DNA of 64,000 bases from Staphylospora marina (GTDB taxonomy: Bacteria; Bacillota; Bacilli; Thermoactinomycetales; Thermoactinomycetaceae). Under the pieces are notes generated by a model. It did not search any database and was not told the DNA's origin. It saw only the letters and a program-made list of their open reading frames with translations. The translations under genes were made by a program, and so were the position numbers. Shown here piece after piece: positions 36,901-45,218 of this stretch; the first letter of the stretch is position 1, and each line of letters begins with the position of its first letter. The DNA lies in the NCBI RefSeq assembly GCF_003856495.1, contig NZ_CP034118.1:848001-912000 (forward strand). Reading direction: 5' to 3'.

Positions 36901-38436
36901 TCATTTAAACACGGGGTCTTTCAATTCGGCAAGTTTTTCCAGGGAAGATTTCTCCACGCCTTCGTGCAGGCTGTTGCCGTGCGCATCCATCGTGACGATG
37001 GCTGCGAATTTCTTCACCCTGAGGTGCCACATGGCTTCCGGAATGCCGAATTCCATGAAGTGGACGCCTTCCACGTCGGAGATGCATTCGGCATAGTATT
37101 GGGCGGCGCCTCCGATCGCGTTCAGGTAAACGGCTCCGTGTTCCTTGAGTCCCTCAAGGGTTTTCTTGCCCATGCCGCCTTTTCCGACCACGGCACGAAT
37201 GCCGAACTTCTTGATGATGTCCGCCTGATACGGCTCCTCGCGGATGCTGGTGGTCGGTCCCGCCGCTTTCACTTGCCATTTGCCGTCCTTGTCTTTCAAC
37301 ATGACCGGACCGCAGTGATAGATCACGCCTCCGTTCAGGTCAACGGGAGAATCGTGATCCATCAGGTGTTTGTGCAGGGCGTCACGCCCGGTATGAATGA
37401 GTCCGTTCAAAATGACGACGTCTCCCACTTTCAACTGGCGCACTTGCTCTTCGGTGAGCGGCGTGGTCAATTCCACCGTGCGTCCTCCGGTCATTCCTTG
37501 CGAGTCGGTTGCGGGAGTTTGCGGAGCTTTTTCTTCATTCTGTTCTTTGTACAACCAGTCGCGGATTTCGCCGGTTTTCGGGTCAATGGCCACTCCCTGG
37601 CGACGGAACGCCCAGCAGTTGTAGGCCACGGACACGAAGAAGCTGGCGGGCAGACGGTTCATGCTTCCGATTTTGCAGCCAAGCAGGGTGGTTTGGCCGC
37701 CGAATCCCATGGTGCCGATACCGAGCGTGTTGGCTTTTTCCATGATGTAGGCTTCCAGTTTGGCCAGATCGGGATTGGGATTGGTGTCATCCACCCGACG
37801 GAAGAGCTGCTCTTTGGCCAGCTCATACCCGCTCGTGCGGTCGCCGCCGATGCCCACTCCGATGAAGCCGGCGCTGCAACCGTGTCCCTGGGCTTGCCAG
37901 ACGGCGTGCAAAATGCATTTGCGGATTCCGTCCAGATCGCGCCCGGCGCGGCCCAACCCTTCCAGCTCACAGGGGAGGCTGTATTGGATGTTCTTGTTTT
38001 CGCAGCCGCCGCCTTTCATGATGAGGCGGACTTCGATGTGGTCTTTTTCCCATTGCTCAAACTTGATGATCGGCGTGCCCTCTCCCAGATTGTCTCCGCT
38101 GTTCTCCCCGGTGAGGGAGTCGACGGAGTTGGGACGGAGTTTGCCCAGCCGGGTGGCTTCGGCGACCGCTTCGCGGATGTCCCGGGTCATTTCAATCTGG
38201 TTGGCTCCCACCGGCACCTTGATCTTGAAGGTGAGCATGCCGGTGTCCTGACAGAGAGGAGAGATGTTTTCTTCCGCCATCCGGATGTTGTCGCTGATGG
38301 TGGCCAGGGCGATGGCCGCCTGGGTTCCGGCGTCTTCCCTCAGCTTGGCTGCCTGAATCGCCGCTTTGGCATCCGGGGGAAGCTTGGTGGACGTTTCGAT
38401 GATCAAACGAAGGATGGATTCCTTGAAGGCATTCAT
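36901..38436 (-). CDS. fumA: Class I (iron-sulfur) fumarate hydratase, fused alpha and beta domains
   Basis: The enzyme interconverts fumarate and malate with a [4Fe-4S] cluster. The alpha domain has the three candidate cluster Cys residues in LCQDTGML, GGGCENKN and HGCSAGFIG. The beta domain begins near residue 330 with LKVGDVVILNGLIHTGRDA. It ends with GPTTSIREEPYQADIIKKFG and VVGKGGMGKKT. The 511 residues fit the fused class. AAAGGGG precedes the ATG. It follows succinate dehydrogenase metabolically but is transcribed the other way. Tartrate dehydratases are related, but the length and context favour fumarase. Confidence 0.93.
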   Translation of the reverse strand: MNAFKESILRLIIETSTKLPPDAKAAIQAAKLREDAGTQAAIALATISDNIRMAEENISPLCQDTGMLTFKIKVPVGANQIEMTRDIREAVAEATRLGKLRPNSVDSLTGENSGDNLGEGTPIIKFEQWEKDHIEVRLIMKGGGCENKNIQYSLPCELEGLGRAGRDLDGIRKCILHAVWQAQGHGCSAGFIGVGIGGDRTSGYELAKEQLFRRVDDTNPNPDLAKLEAYIMEKANTLGIGTMGFGGQTTLLGCKIGSMNRLPASFFVSVAYNCWAFRRQGVAIDPKTGEIRDWLYKEQNEEKAPQTPATDSQGMTGGRTVELTTPLTEEQVRQLKVGDVVILNGLIHTGRDALHKHLMDHDSPVDLNGGVIYHCGPVMLKDKDGKWQVKAAGPTTSIREEPYQADIIKKFGIRAVVGKGGMGKKTLEGLKEHGAVYLNAIGGAAQYYAECISDVEGVHFMEFGIPEAMWHLRVKKFAAIVTMDAHGNSLHEGVEKSSLEKLAELKDPVFK

Positions 38437-38540
38437 GGATCAAACCCCTTTAGCGCCCTGATTCGGGAGCGAATCTTTGCACACTTTTATTATAATCGGT
38501 ATGTCAAACCGAATCACGGAGACGGTGAACAAACACAACA

Positions 38541-38570
38541 AAACCCCGCCTTTGACATGAGGCGGGGTTT
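38541..38570 (-). terminator. Terminator after the zinc-ribbon gene
   Basis: AAACCCCGCCT pairs with AGGCGGGGTTT over 11 bp. The tail on the minus strand is TGTTGTGTTTG, moderately T-rich. Confidence 0.75.
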
Positions 38571-38572
38571 GT

Positions 38573-38818
38573 TCACGACAGGCGATTGTGAATGGCGCGC
38601 TGGATAAAGCGCTCTTCCGGCTCGATGACGCCGCAAACTCCGCATTGCACCCGGTATTTTTCCGCGCGGTAGGGATGCTGAAGCGGATCCTCGGGAGGGA
38701 TGACTTCCAGGATTTCTCCGGTGCGGGGGTCTTTGCGGACCGATTGGACCACTTGCTCGATCACGTTGAACCGGCTGCGGTTGGTGCCGCAAGCCGGGCA
38801 GAGATACGGTACAGGCAT
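38573..38818 (-). CDS. Small zinc-ribbon protein of unknown function
   Basis: The 81-residue product has two Cys pairs: CPAC at residues 7-10 and CGVC at about 59-62. These could bind one zinc. The intervening part is charged and includes RKDPRTGEILEVIPPEDPL. A GGAGGTG ribosome site supports the gene. No family name is secure. It is between fumarase and the HxlR regulator, with its own terminator. Confidence 0.72.
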   Translation of the reverse strand: MPVPYLCPACGTNRSRFNVIEQVVQSVRKDPRTGEILEVIPPEDPLQHPYRAEKYRVQCGVCGVIEPEERFIQRAIHNRLS

Positions 38819-38873
38819 GACTCGACACCTCCGGTCATACCTTATCCGGGAATGATGAAAATTATGCGGTTGT

Positions 38874-39179
38874 TCACACCCATTCTTCGGCCCATTTCTG
38901 AATGGAATCCAGCACCGGCTCCAGGGCTTTTCCTTTGGCCGTCAGCGAATATTCAATCCGGACGGGCGTCTCCGGATAGACGGTTCGCTGCACCAGACCG
39001 TGTGCCTCCAACTCTTTGAGACGCTCTGCCAGCATCCGTTCGCTCATGAGCGGGATCTGTTCCCGAATGTCGCGGAAGCGGCTGTTTTTTTCCATCAGAA
39101 CCCGAAGGATGAGCCCCGTCCATTTTTTCGCCAAGATCTCGATCGCCGCTTCGAACTTCGGGCATATGCAGCGCTCCAT
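38874..39179 (-). CDS. HxlR family transcription regulator
   Basis: This 101-residue winged-helix regulator has the family opening CPKFEAAIEILAKKWTGLIL and the recognition region MSERMLAERLKELEAHGLV. The wing is PVRIEYSLTAKGKALEPVL. HxlR proteins respond to redox, aldehydes or other stress; the N-terminal Cys residues (ERCICP) could sense thiols. AGAGAGGTG precedes the ATG. The target is unknown; no divergent gene is adjacent. Confidence 0.9.
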   Translation of the reverse strand: MERCICPKFEAAIEILAKKWTGLILRVLMEKNSRFRDIREQIPLMSERMLAERLKELEAHGLVQRTVYPETPVRIEYSLTAKGKALEPVLDSIQKWAEEWV

Positions 39180-39322
39180 GATGTCTCACCTCTCTTTGTA
39201 TCTTAACAAAACTTCGGAATTTGGACATCTATCGTCACAAAGGGAATCGACTTCCGTTTGTCAAGTTGTTTCTTTCAGTATAGCGGAAACGCAAGCATGC
39301 GGCAAAAATCACATCCAAACTT

Positions 39323-39350
39323 GAAAAGAGCTCCCCGGAATGCGGGGAGC
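39323..39350 (-). terminator. Terminator after the HEWFH protein gene
   Basis: GCTCCCCG and CGGGGAGC form an 8-bp stem with a 5-base loop. TCTTTT follows on the minus strand. The rest of 39180-39413 shows no gene. Confidence 0.75.
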
Positions 39351-39413
39351 CTTTCGGGCGGTGGCCGGTGCGGGCGGTCCGGGTCGTGCGAAAGAAACCC
39401 GGGGGTGACGGGA

Positions 39414-40136
39414 TCATTCCACCGGCGCGGGCGGATCGGGATGGAGGATTCGTTTGGCCGCTCCCCGGATCTCCTGGAATGACTCGCGGATCTCGGACGT
39501 GCTTTTTCCTTTTCGGGTCAGGGAGATGAGCCGGTCGATCAGCAGCGGGGACCAGGGGAGATTCATCGCTTGCCGGGTGAACGCGTGAGCGGCAATCTCC
39601 CGGGTTCGATGAAGAGGACGCCGGATGGTCAGAGGGCCGCGTTTTCCGACCGGGACCCGGGGCAAACGAAGATCCGTCCGGCCCAATGACGTTTCTTCCA
39701 AATGGTGAAACCATTCATGGAACAAGTGGAGGCGGATCAAGTCCTCGTCCCGGATTCCGTCCGCAAACGTGGAGAAAAAGGCGCGAAGTTCGTCGATCGA
39801 GCTTCGGTACACATCGATGGTGGGAGGTTTTCGGGTGTATTGGGCGCGAATGTGCGGTTCGGTCGGATGCCGGTCGTGAAACCGGACGCGGACGTTTCGG
39901 GAGATGATGGTGTTCACGAGTTTGACGAGGGGCCAATCCCCGGCATGGGAACGTGCCGCTTCTTTTCCCATCCGGATGGCTTCCCGAATGAAATGCGGGA
40001 TCAGTTCCTCGGGGATTTTTTCGTACCAGGGATCGAGCCTGAGCTCCATGAGAGCCAGCTCTTCTTCGGACAAAGAGGGCCATTTCCGGTCGGGATGGAC
40101 GGAAGAAAGAGAAGTTGCCGCCTCAGAAACGCTCAC
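39414..40136 (-). CDS. Putative zinc metalloprotease with an HEWFH motif
   Basis: The 240-residue protein has a HExxH-type motif in LHLFHEWFHHLEET (about residue 150). A downstream EIAAHAF helix could give the third ligand, as in ImmA/IrrE-like proteins. The first half is helical with SEEELALMELRLDPWYEKIP; the middle has RFHDRHPTEPHIRAQYTRKP. No signal peptide is seen. The GTG at 40136 follows ATGGAGGGA. I do not recognise the family by name, and activity is inferred only from the motif. Confidence 0.72.
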   Translation of the reverse strand: MSVSEAATSLSSVHPDRKWPSLSEEELALMELRLDPWYEKIPEELIPHFIREAIRMGKEAARSHAGDWPLVKLVNTIISRNVRVRFHDRHPTEPHIRAQYTRKPPTIDVYRSSIDELRAFFSTFADGIRDEDLIRLHLFHEWFHHLEETSLGRTDLRLPRVPVGKRGPLTIRRPLHRTREIAAHAFTRQAMNLPWSPLLIDRLISLTRKGKSTSEIRESFQEIRGAAKRILHPDPPAPVE

Positions 40137-40224
40137 GGGTGTCCCTCCATTTACCAAGTGTTTTTATACAGATATGTTCCTTCATTTGGAGGATATGTTA
40201 AGGAAACATTCGAATGAACAATAG

Positions 40225-40248
40225 AAAAACCGCCCTCACAGGGGCGGT
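40225..40248 (-). terminator. Terminator after the alkaline-phosphatase-like gene
   Basis: ACCGCCC pairs with GGGCGGT around a short loop. TTTTTC follows on the minus strand. Confidence 0.75.
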
Positions 40249-40302
40249 GTGAAGAACTTCAAACATGGAAGGGAGAGGCGTATTTGGTCCGGGAAGCGGG
40301 GA

Positions 40303-41865
40303 TCACTCCGAAAGCAGCTCCAGGATCCACCGCTTGAAGTCAATGAGGCGAAGCGAAGGAGGCAGTCGGTCGGTTCCGCAGACGATCATCGGGACCAGCG
40401 AGTCCAGCTGATGGAGGGATCCGTGTGCCGCTCCCGGATGTTTCGGAGATTTTTCACCGACCATTTCGTAACCGGGAGACACGGTGACCACCACCACTTG
40501 TTCGGCCGTATCCATCACCCCGTGGAGCCTGGCGAGCACATCGGGGTACACGCCGCAGACGATCCGGTTTCCTTCCTCCACCGTCAGATCCAGAATGGGC
40601 AAATCTCCGATGAGATCCCATGTTTGCCCGTACTCGTCCGTGAAACGGTCTCCCGGACGGAACTGCAGCTTGCCCTCCCGTTGCCCGCTGTAAACGTGGA
40701 TCCAGCCATCCTCTTTCCAGGCGATCACATCCAGTTTGTTTTCCTGTTTGAGTGCGCGGGCGATTTCCACGGAGGTCGGGGAATCGGCCACGGGGTACAG
40801 GTAGGCCATCCGTTCGTTCACACACAGGACGATCTGGTCTTGCGCGCGGGGTCTTTTTCGCCTCACCGGCATGATCTTCCAGCCTTTGAGGCGCTTGCGC
40901 AGGTCCACGTATGCTTCTTTTCGGTCGGGAATCACTTTTGCTTGCCCGCTGTCCCCCACCACGATGAACGTGACTTGTTCGATGGCCTCCTCCCAAGAAG
41001 GAAACGCGTGCAGGATCTCCTGCAGTTCCCTGTCCACCATCTCAATCCCTTCGATCCAAGACGGCCCCTTTTGGTGGACCGCATCGTCATTTTTGGGAAA
41101 ATAGACGATGGTGAACGGCGGAAGTTGGCCGCTTCGCATCAGAGATACCAGCTCCATCCGGGAAAATTTGTCGTTCAATCCGTAGCGGGTGAACGGACCG
41201 GCAGGGCGGCTGTCGGGAAACAACCGGTGAAGCGAACCGAGTGAAAAGATTTCAGGTGTCCCGGCTTTCACGCTCCGCGGAACCAGGCCGAACAAGACGG
41301 GCAGAAGGGGAAGTTTCAGGCGAACCTGACGATGTCCCCTGAAAATCATCGCTCCGATGGATCCCGTCGGTCCGTGATATTCTTCATGGATGGTTCGGAC
41401 GTTTTTCGACAGGAAGCGCTGGTTCAGGTGCTGCAGCCCGTCCCTGAGCACGGAACGGAGCCCGAACGCCAGCGATTCCCGAAGGCCGGTCCCGAAATTG
41501 ATCACCCGTCGTTCTTCCGGATGGTAATACGTCAGGCCGAAAATCCGGTGTTCATTCGGGTGCGTACCGGTGAGCAGCGTGGAATCGATGCACACGCTCA
41601 TCGTGGGAAAAGAACTGACCACCTGCGGGAAGTACATCCCATGTCGCGAGAGAAACTCCATCGCGGGCGCTTTCCCGATCTGCATGGCTTCCCTCAGCGG
41701 AGTGTCCATCAGGGAATCCACCACGATCATGACCACCGGTTTTTTCCCTCTGTCAGTTAGCGGCGGGATCGCATCAGCGGGCAAACGGTTTGGTGGGAGG
41801 TTTCGCTTCAGGATGAAACCGATCGCGATCAATCCCGCCAAGACAGCCAATATTGTCGTCAACAT
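40303..41865 (-). CDS. Alkaline phosphatase superfamily protein (nucleotide pyrophosphatase-like), membrane-anchored
   Basis: The 520-residue protein starts with one hydrophobic segment (residues 2-17) as an uncleaved anchor. The catalytic region begins at VVMIVVDSLMDTPLREAM, with the metal-binding Asp. The nucleophile region is SSFPTMSVCIDSTLLTGTHP, with a Thr/Ser in the usual place. FPKNDDAVHQKGP and VVGDSGQAK hold further metal ligands. The substrate is unknown: phosphodiesters or sulfate esters. The ATG at 41865 is a choice; upstream in-frame codons exist but lack a ribosome site and run into the divergent gene. It faces away from the M24 peptidase gene. Confidence 0.82.
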   Translation of the reverse strand: MLTTILAVLAGLIAIGFILKRNLPPNRLPADAIPPLTDRGKKPVVMIVVDSLMDTPLREAMQIGKAPAMEFLSRHGMYFPQVVSSFPTMSVCIDSTLLTGTHPNEHRIFGLTYYHPEERRVINFGTGLRESLAFGLRSVLRDGLQHLNQRFLSKNVRTIHEEYHGPTGSIGAMIFRGHRQVRLKLPLLPVLFGLVPRSVKAGTPEIFSLGSLHRLFPDSRPAGPFTRYGLNDKFSRMELVSLMRSGQLPPFTIVYFPKNDDAVHQKGPSWIEGIEMVDRELQEILHAFPSWEEAIEQVTFIVVGDSGQAKVIPDRKEAYVDLRKRLKGWKIMPVRRKRPRAQDQIVLCVNERMAYLYPVADSPTSVEIARALKQENKLDVIAWKEDGWIHVYSGQREGKLQFRPGDRFTDEYGQTWDLIGDLPILDLTVEEGNRIVCGVYPDVLARLHGVMDTAEQVVVVTVSPGYEMVGEKSPKHPGAAHGSLHQLDSLVPMIVCGTDRLPPSLRLIDFKRWILELLSE

Positions 41866-41977
41866 GGATTTCAACCCCGGTTCTGGACTATCATAGAGGT
41901 AGCCTTTCACTTCCTTGAACTGTTTATGCTTTTTCAAAGACCCCATCAACTTCGAAGCAGAAAGGGATGAAGTCCGA

Positions 41978-43177
41978 ATGCAACCGTTGCCTCTTGTTCC
42001 GGAGACTGAAGTGAAATCCCGCATCCGCCGGTTTCAGCGGGTGTTGGCCGACTTGAACGTGGACGGAGCCTTGATCACGCAAAACGTCGATGTGTTCTAC
42101 CTGACCGGAACCATGCAAAACGGGGCACTTTTTGTTCCGCAAACCGGAGAGCCGGTGTTCTACGTCAAAAAAAGCATCACCCGTGCGGAACAAGAGTCGT
42201 CCGTGGCGGTGGAAGACATGGGCCGGATGAAAGAGCTGGGACAGCGCATCCGGGAGCGATTCGGCGAAGTGAAACGGCTCGGTCTTGAAGCGGACGTGCT
42301 TCCGTACGGCTTGGCCTTGCGCTGGCTTTCCCTGTTCCCGGGAGCCGAAGCGGTCGATGTCGCTTTTCCGCTCCGAAGCATCCGCGCCGTCAAGTCCGGG
42401 TATGAACTGGACAAGCTTCGTGAAGCGGCCGCAAGGGTGAACGAAATCATCCTCAGCCTTCCGGAAGTGATTCATCCGGGCATGACGGAGCTGGAGCTGT
42501 CCGCCCACATTGAAAACACGCTCCGGCTCAAGGGGCACACGGGAATGTACCGGATGCGCGGATACAACCAGGAACTGTGTTTGGGCATGGTGGCTTCCGG
42601 TGCTGCTGCCGCCACTCCCACGTACTTTGACGGGCCCGCCGGCGGTCTCGGTCTGTCCGTTTCCAGCCCCCAAGGTTCCAGCCGCAAAGCAATCGCTCCG
42701 GGCGAGCCGATTTTGGTGGACATCAGCACCGTCGTGGAAGGGTACATCATCGACCAGACCCGCATGGCCGTCATCGGGGAAATGGATCCCGAACTGGAGC
42801 GCGCGTACGAGGTAGCCGTGGAAATCATCAAGGAAGCGGAGAAAATGGGAAAACCGGGCGTGAGCTGGGAATCTTTGTACATTCGGTCGCTGGAAATGGC
42901 CGAAGCGGCCGGATTGAAGGATCATTTCATGGGCTTCGGCAAAGACCAGGCCAAGTTTCTGGGGCACGGTGTCGGACTTGAACTGGATGAACTGCCGATT
43001 CTCGCCAAAGGATTCAGCCAACCGCTTGAGGAAAACATGGTGATCGCCATCGAGCCCAAATTCACGTTCCCCGGACGTGGCGTCGTCGGCATTGAAAATA
43101 CCTATCAGGTGACTGAAAGCGGTCTCAAATCCATCACGTTTGCTCCCGAGGAGATCGTTCGAATCCCGGTGAGATGA
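41978..43177 (+). CDS. M24 family metallopeptidase (Xaa-Pro peptidase-like)
   Basis: The 399-residue protein has a creatinase-type N-terminal domain and a pita-bread catalytic domain. The five metal ligands fit ILVDISTV, DQTRMAV, FLGHGVGLELDE, IAIEPKF and GIENTYQV. Substrates are Xaa-Pro peptides or a related amide. The ATG at 41978 follows AAAGGGATGAAG. It precedes gerE but the sigma-K site lies between them, so they are separate units. There is no signal peptide, so it is cytoplasmic. Confidence 0.9.
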   Translation: MQPLPLVPETEVKSRIRRFQRVLADLNVDGALITQNVDVFYLTGTMQNGALFVPQTGEPVFYVKKSITRAEQESSVAVEDMGRMKELGQRIRERFGEVKRLGLEADVLPYGLALRWLSLFPGAEAVDVAFPLRSIRAVKSGYELDKLREAAARVNEIILSLPEVIHPGMTELELSAHIENTLRLKGHTGMYRMRGYNQELCLGMVASGAAAATPTYFDGPAGGLGLSVSSPQGSSRKAIAPGEPILVDISTVVEGYIIDQTRMAVIGEMDPELERAYEVAVEIIKEAEKMGKPGVSWESLYIRSLEMAEAAGLKDHFMGFGKDQAKFLGHGVGLELDELPILAKGFSQPLEENMVIAIEPKFTFPGRGVVGIENTYQVTESGLKSITFAPEEIVRIPVR

Positions 43178-43220
43178 TCCTTTGTTCGTCACCCTTCCCA
43201 TTCGGGCGTTCGTCGATGGA

Positions 43221-43247
43221 ACCAACTTCTTCCCGTGCGCATACCAT
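43221..43247 (+). promoter_or_regulatory. Candidate sigma-K promoter of gerE
   Basis: ACC (43221-43223) is followed after 16 bases by CATACCAT (43240-43247). The sigma-K consensus is about AC, 16-17 bases, CATANNNTA. gerE is a known sigma-K target in B. subtilis. Confidence 0.5.
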
Positions 43248-43403
43248 GAGGGTGAAAAGCGGAGAAAAACACGCAAGAAACGCAGAAAACACCGCCCAAA
43301 AACGCCTTCACACTTCACGGCAGGCGGACATCGCTCATACAATACCTTGACTGGTTCCTGCCCCTTGAGTTCCAAGTGCTCGAGCAAGGAAGGGTGGCAA
43401 CAG

Positions 43404-43622
43404 TTGAACAATCAAAAAGGCAAACCCTTGTTGACCAATCGGGAGAGAGAAGTGTTTGAGCTCTTGGTTCAAGACAAAACAACCAAGGAAATCGCCCAAC
43501 AGCTGTTCATCAGCGAAAAAACCGTACGAAACCACATCTCCAACGTGATGCAAAAACTCAACGTCAAAGGTCGCTCTCAAGCTGTCGTGGAACTGGTACG
43601 TTTGGGTGAGCTCAAAATCTGA
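43404..43622 (+). CDS. gerE: Late mother-cell sporulation regulator GerE
   Basis: This 72-residue LuxR-type helix-turn-helix protein closely resembles B. subtilis GerE. It has KPLLTNREREVFELLVQDKT, EIAQQLFISEKTVRNHIS and KGRSQAVVELVRLGELKI. It controls spore coat genes late in sporulation. The start is a TTG at 43404 after AAGGAAGGGTGG; a longer frame reaches 43182 but does not resemble anything. A sigma-K-like promoter lies upstream and a terminator downstream. Confidence 0.95.
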   Translation: MNNQKGKPLLTNREREVFELLVQDKTTKEIAQQLFISEKTVRNHISNVMQKLNVKGRSQAVVELVRLGELKI

Positions 43623-43629
43623 GGAATGG

Positions 43630-43665
43630 ACCCTGCCGCATTTTTCGTGGCGGGGTATTTTGTTT
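43630..43665 (+). terminator. Terminator after gerE
   Basis: ACCCTGCCGC and GTGGCGGGGT pair with two wobbles. ATTTTGTTTG follows. Confidence 0.75.
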
Positions 43666-43860
43666 GTCCGACCGGAAACCGGATTTTCTTACCCGTTGCT
43701 TGAAACGGAAAGGTTGCGTTAAGATTTTTGGTAATTCAAGCATGGAAAGGACGAAGAGTGATCATGATGATGATGACGAAACAACGAATCGCTTCCGACC
43801 GGAATCCGTTGGCACGAGTCATGGCGAAAAACCGGAACGGGTCGGGAGGTTTTTTGAAAC

Positions 43861-44886
43861 ATGGAAATCACGTACATGGGGACGGTGCTTCCCGGATTCG
43901 AAGGAATCGCTCGGGATGAGATCGTCACCAAACTTCGTGCGATGATTGTCGACACGTATCGCGGCAAAGTTCTGTTCAAAACGGACGCATCACCGGACAG
44001 CTTGTTTATTCTCCGCAGTGTGGACAACCTGTATCTGTTCATCAAACGGTTCAGCATGGGCCCGCACAAAGTGCATTTGAACGATCTTGAGCGGACCGTG
44101 GCCCGGTTGGATTTGACGGCGGTTGAGAAAAGGGTTGCACCCGCCAAACACGTCACCTTTGTGGTCAACGCCAGCCGGTCGGGCAAACACACGTACAGCC
44201 GTTTTGACTTGTCCGAAGCGGCCACGCGCGGCATTTTGAAGCAAAGGCTGCATTGGGTGCCGGGAACGGCGGAACGGCATCTCCTGGAGTTCAGGCTGGA
44301 TGTGATGGATCAAACCGGTTTGTTTTCCTTGCGGCTGACCCCGCCCGAATTCCGCTGGCGCGGTCGAAATCGGGGATTTTCAAGAGCGGCCTTGCGCCCG
44401 ACGGTGGCACATGCCTTGGTCTGGCTGTCCCGGCCGCAAGAATCCCAAACGTTCCTGGATCCGTTCTGCGGATCGGGAACCATCCTGGCAGAACGGCTTC
44501 ATTACCCCGCACGGCGCATGTGGGGAGGAGATCTCTCGGAGGAAGCCCTCGACGCGGCGCGGAACAATCTTCATTCACAGCCGCATTTGTCCCTTCACCG
44601 CTGGGATGCCCGAAACCTGCCCCTGGATGCCGCTTCGGTGGACAGGGTGGTCACCAATCTTCCGTTCGGGCGCCAAATTCTTCATGACGGGGAGATCAGG
44701 CCCCTTTACCTGGGGTTCATGAAGGAGCTGAAACGGATCTTGTCTCCGGACGGCCAAGCCATCCTGATGACGGACCGGACGGACGACCTGGAAGCGGCTG
44801 CCTCAAAACTGTCATTGAGTTGTGAGACGATAAGTCAAGTCAGCCTGAAAGGCCTTCACCCCAAAGTGTTTCGGATTCGGAAATAA
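43861..44886 (+). CDS. THUMP-domain RNA N2-guanine methyltransferase (Trm14/TrmN type)
   Basis: The 341-residue protein has an N-terminal ferredoxin-like and THUMP region (residues 1-160) that binds tRNA. The Rossmann methyltransferase has FLDPFCGSGTILAERL (SAM site) and the catalytic TNLPFGRQ, an N-P-F motif of N2-guanine or N6-adenine enzymes. Trm14/TrmN methylates G6 of tRNA, which is the likely job. GGGAGG lies 15 bases before the ATG, a bit far. A hairpin begins 24 bases after the stop. Confidence 0.87.
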   Translation: MEITYMGTVLPGFEGIARDEIVTKLRAMIVDTYRGKVLFKTDASPDSLFILRSVDNLYLFIKRFSMGPHKVHLNDLERTVARLDLTAVEKRVAPAKHVTFVVNASRSGKHTYSRFDLSEAATRGILKQRLHWVPGTAERHLLEFRLDVMDQTGLFSLRLTPPEFRWRGRNRGFSRAALRPTVAHALVWLSRPQESQTFLDPFCGSGTILAERLHYPARRMWGGDLSEEALDAARNNLHSQPHLSLHRWDARNLPLDAASVDRVVTNLPFGRQILHDGEIRPLYLGFMKELKRILSPDGQAILMTDRTDDLEAAASKLSLSCETISQVSLKGLHPKVFRIRK

Positions 44887-44909
44887 GAAGTTTCGCCGAA
44901 TGACAAATA

Positions 44910-44940
44910 TCGCCCTGCCGTCACCTTTGCGGCAGGGCGA
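44910..44940 (+). terminator. Hairpin, possible terminator of the THUMP gene and 5' border of the nuclease array
   Basis: TCGCCCTGCCG pairs with CGGCAGGGCGA over 11 bp around a 9-base loop. No T-run follows. A hairpin with the same CGCCCTG/CAGGGCG core occurs at 46975-47009 before the second full 192-aa paralogue. Confidence 0.6.
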
Positions 44941-45071
44941 GTGCAACACTTCGGATCTGTAACGAGTGTGGAAATCATATGATTGAGGATATTCTTCGGA
45001 CGTTTGAGGTTGTGGATTGGCAATGGGAAAATTGCTACAGCGGATTGAAAGATTATTTGAAACAGATTTGA
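44941..45071 (+). pseudogene. Remnant of the 192-aa paralogue (two fused ends)
   Basis: Bases 44941-44978 encode VQHFGSVTSVEI, which matches residues about 29-42 of the intact copies. From 44982 a different frame encodes IEDILRTFEVVDWQWEN and continues to YLKQI and a TGA, matching the C-terminus of the copies. The middle is gone and the join shifts the frame, so this is a deletion remnant. The directly preceding hairpin may mark the break. Confidence 0.8.
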
Positions 45072-45111
45072 TGAGAACATTATTGTAATTGTCCTGAAGT
45101 GAGGAATCTTC

Positions 45112-45183
45112 TTGAGTACGTTGCCGATTTATCTGGGCAATGAGCGCCAAATTTTCATCCTGTCCTTGTATTTTTTGGTATAA
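45112..45183 (+). pseudogene. Remnant of the nuclease-like gene start
   Basis: A TTG after GTGAGGA opens a frame LSTLPIYLGNER that matches the first residues of the gene at 45832 (LSMTFPVYLDNE). It stops after 23 codons. The 40 bases before it also match those before 45832 and 47652. It is a truncated copy. Confidence 0.75.
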
Positions 45184-45218
45184 TATTTGTTGGATTCTTG
45201 AAACGGGAGGAGATCAAA

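Noticed and set aside
36751-38607. 618-codon plus-strand frame opposite the fumarase gene
   Set aside because: The fumarase on the other strand has cluster Cys residues and full family motifs; this frame has none.
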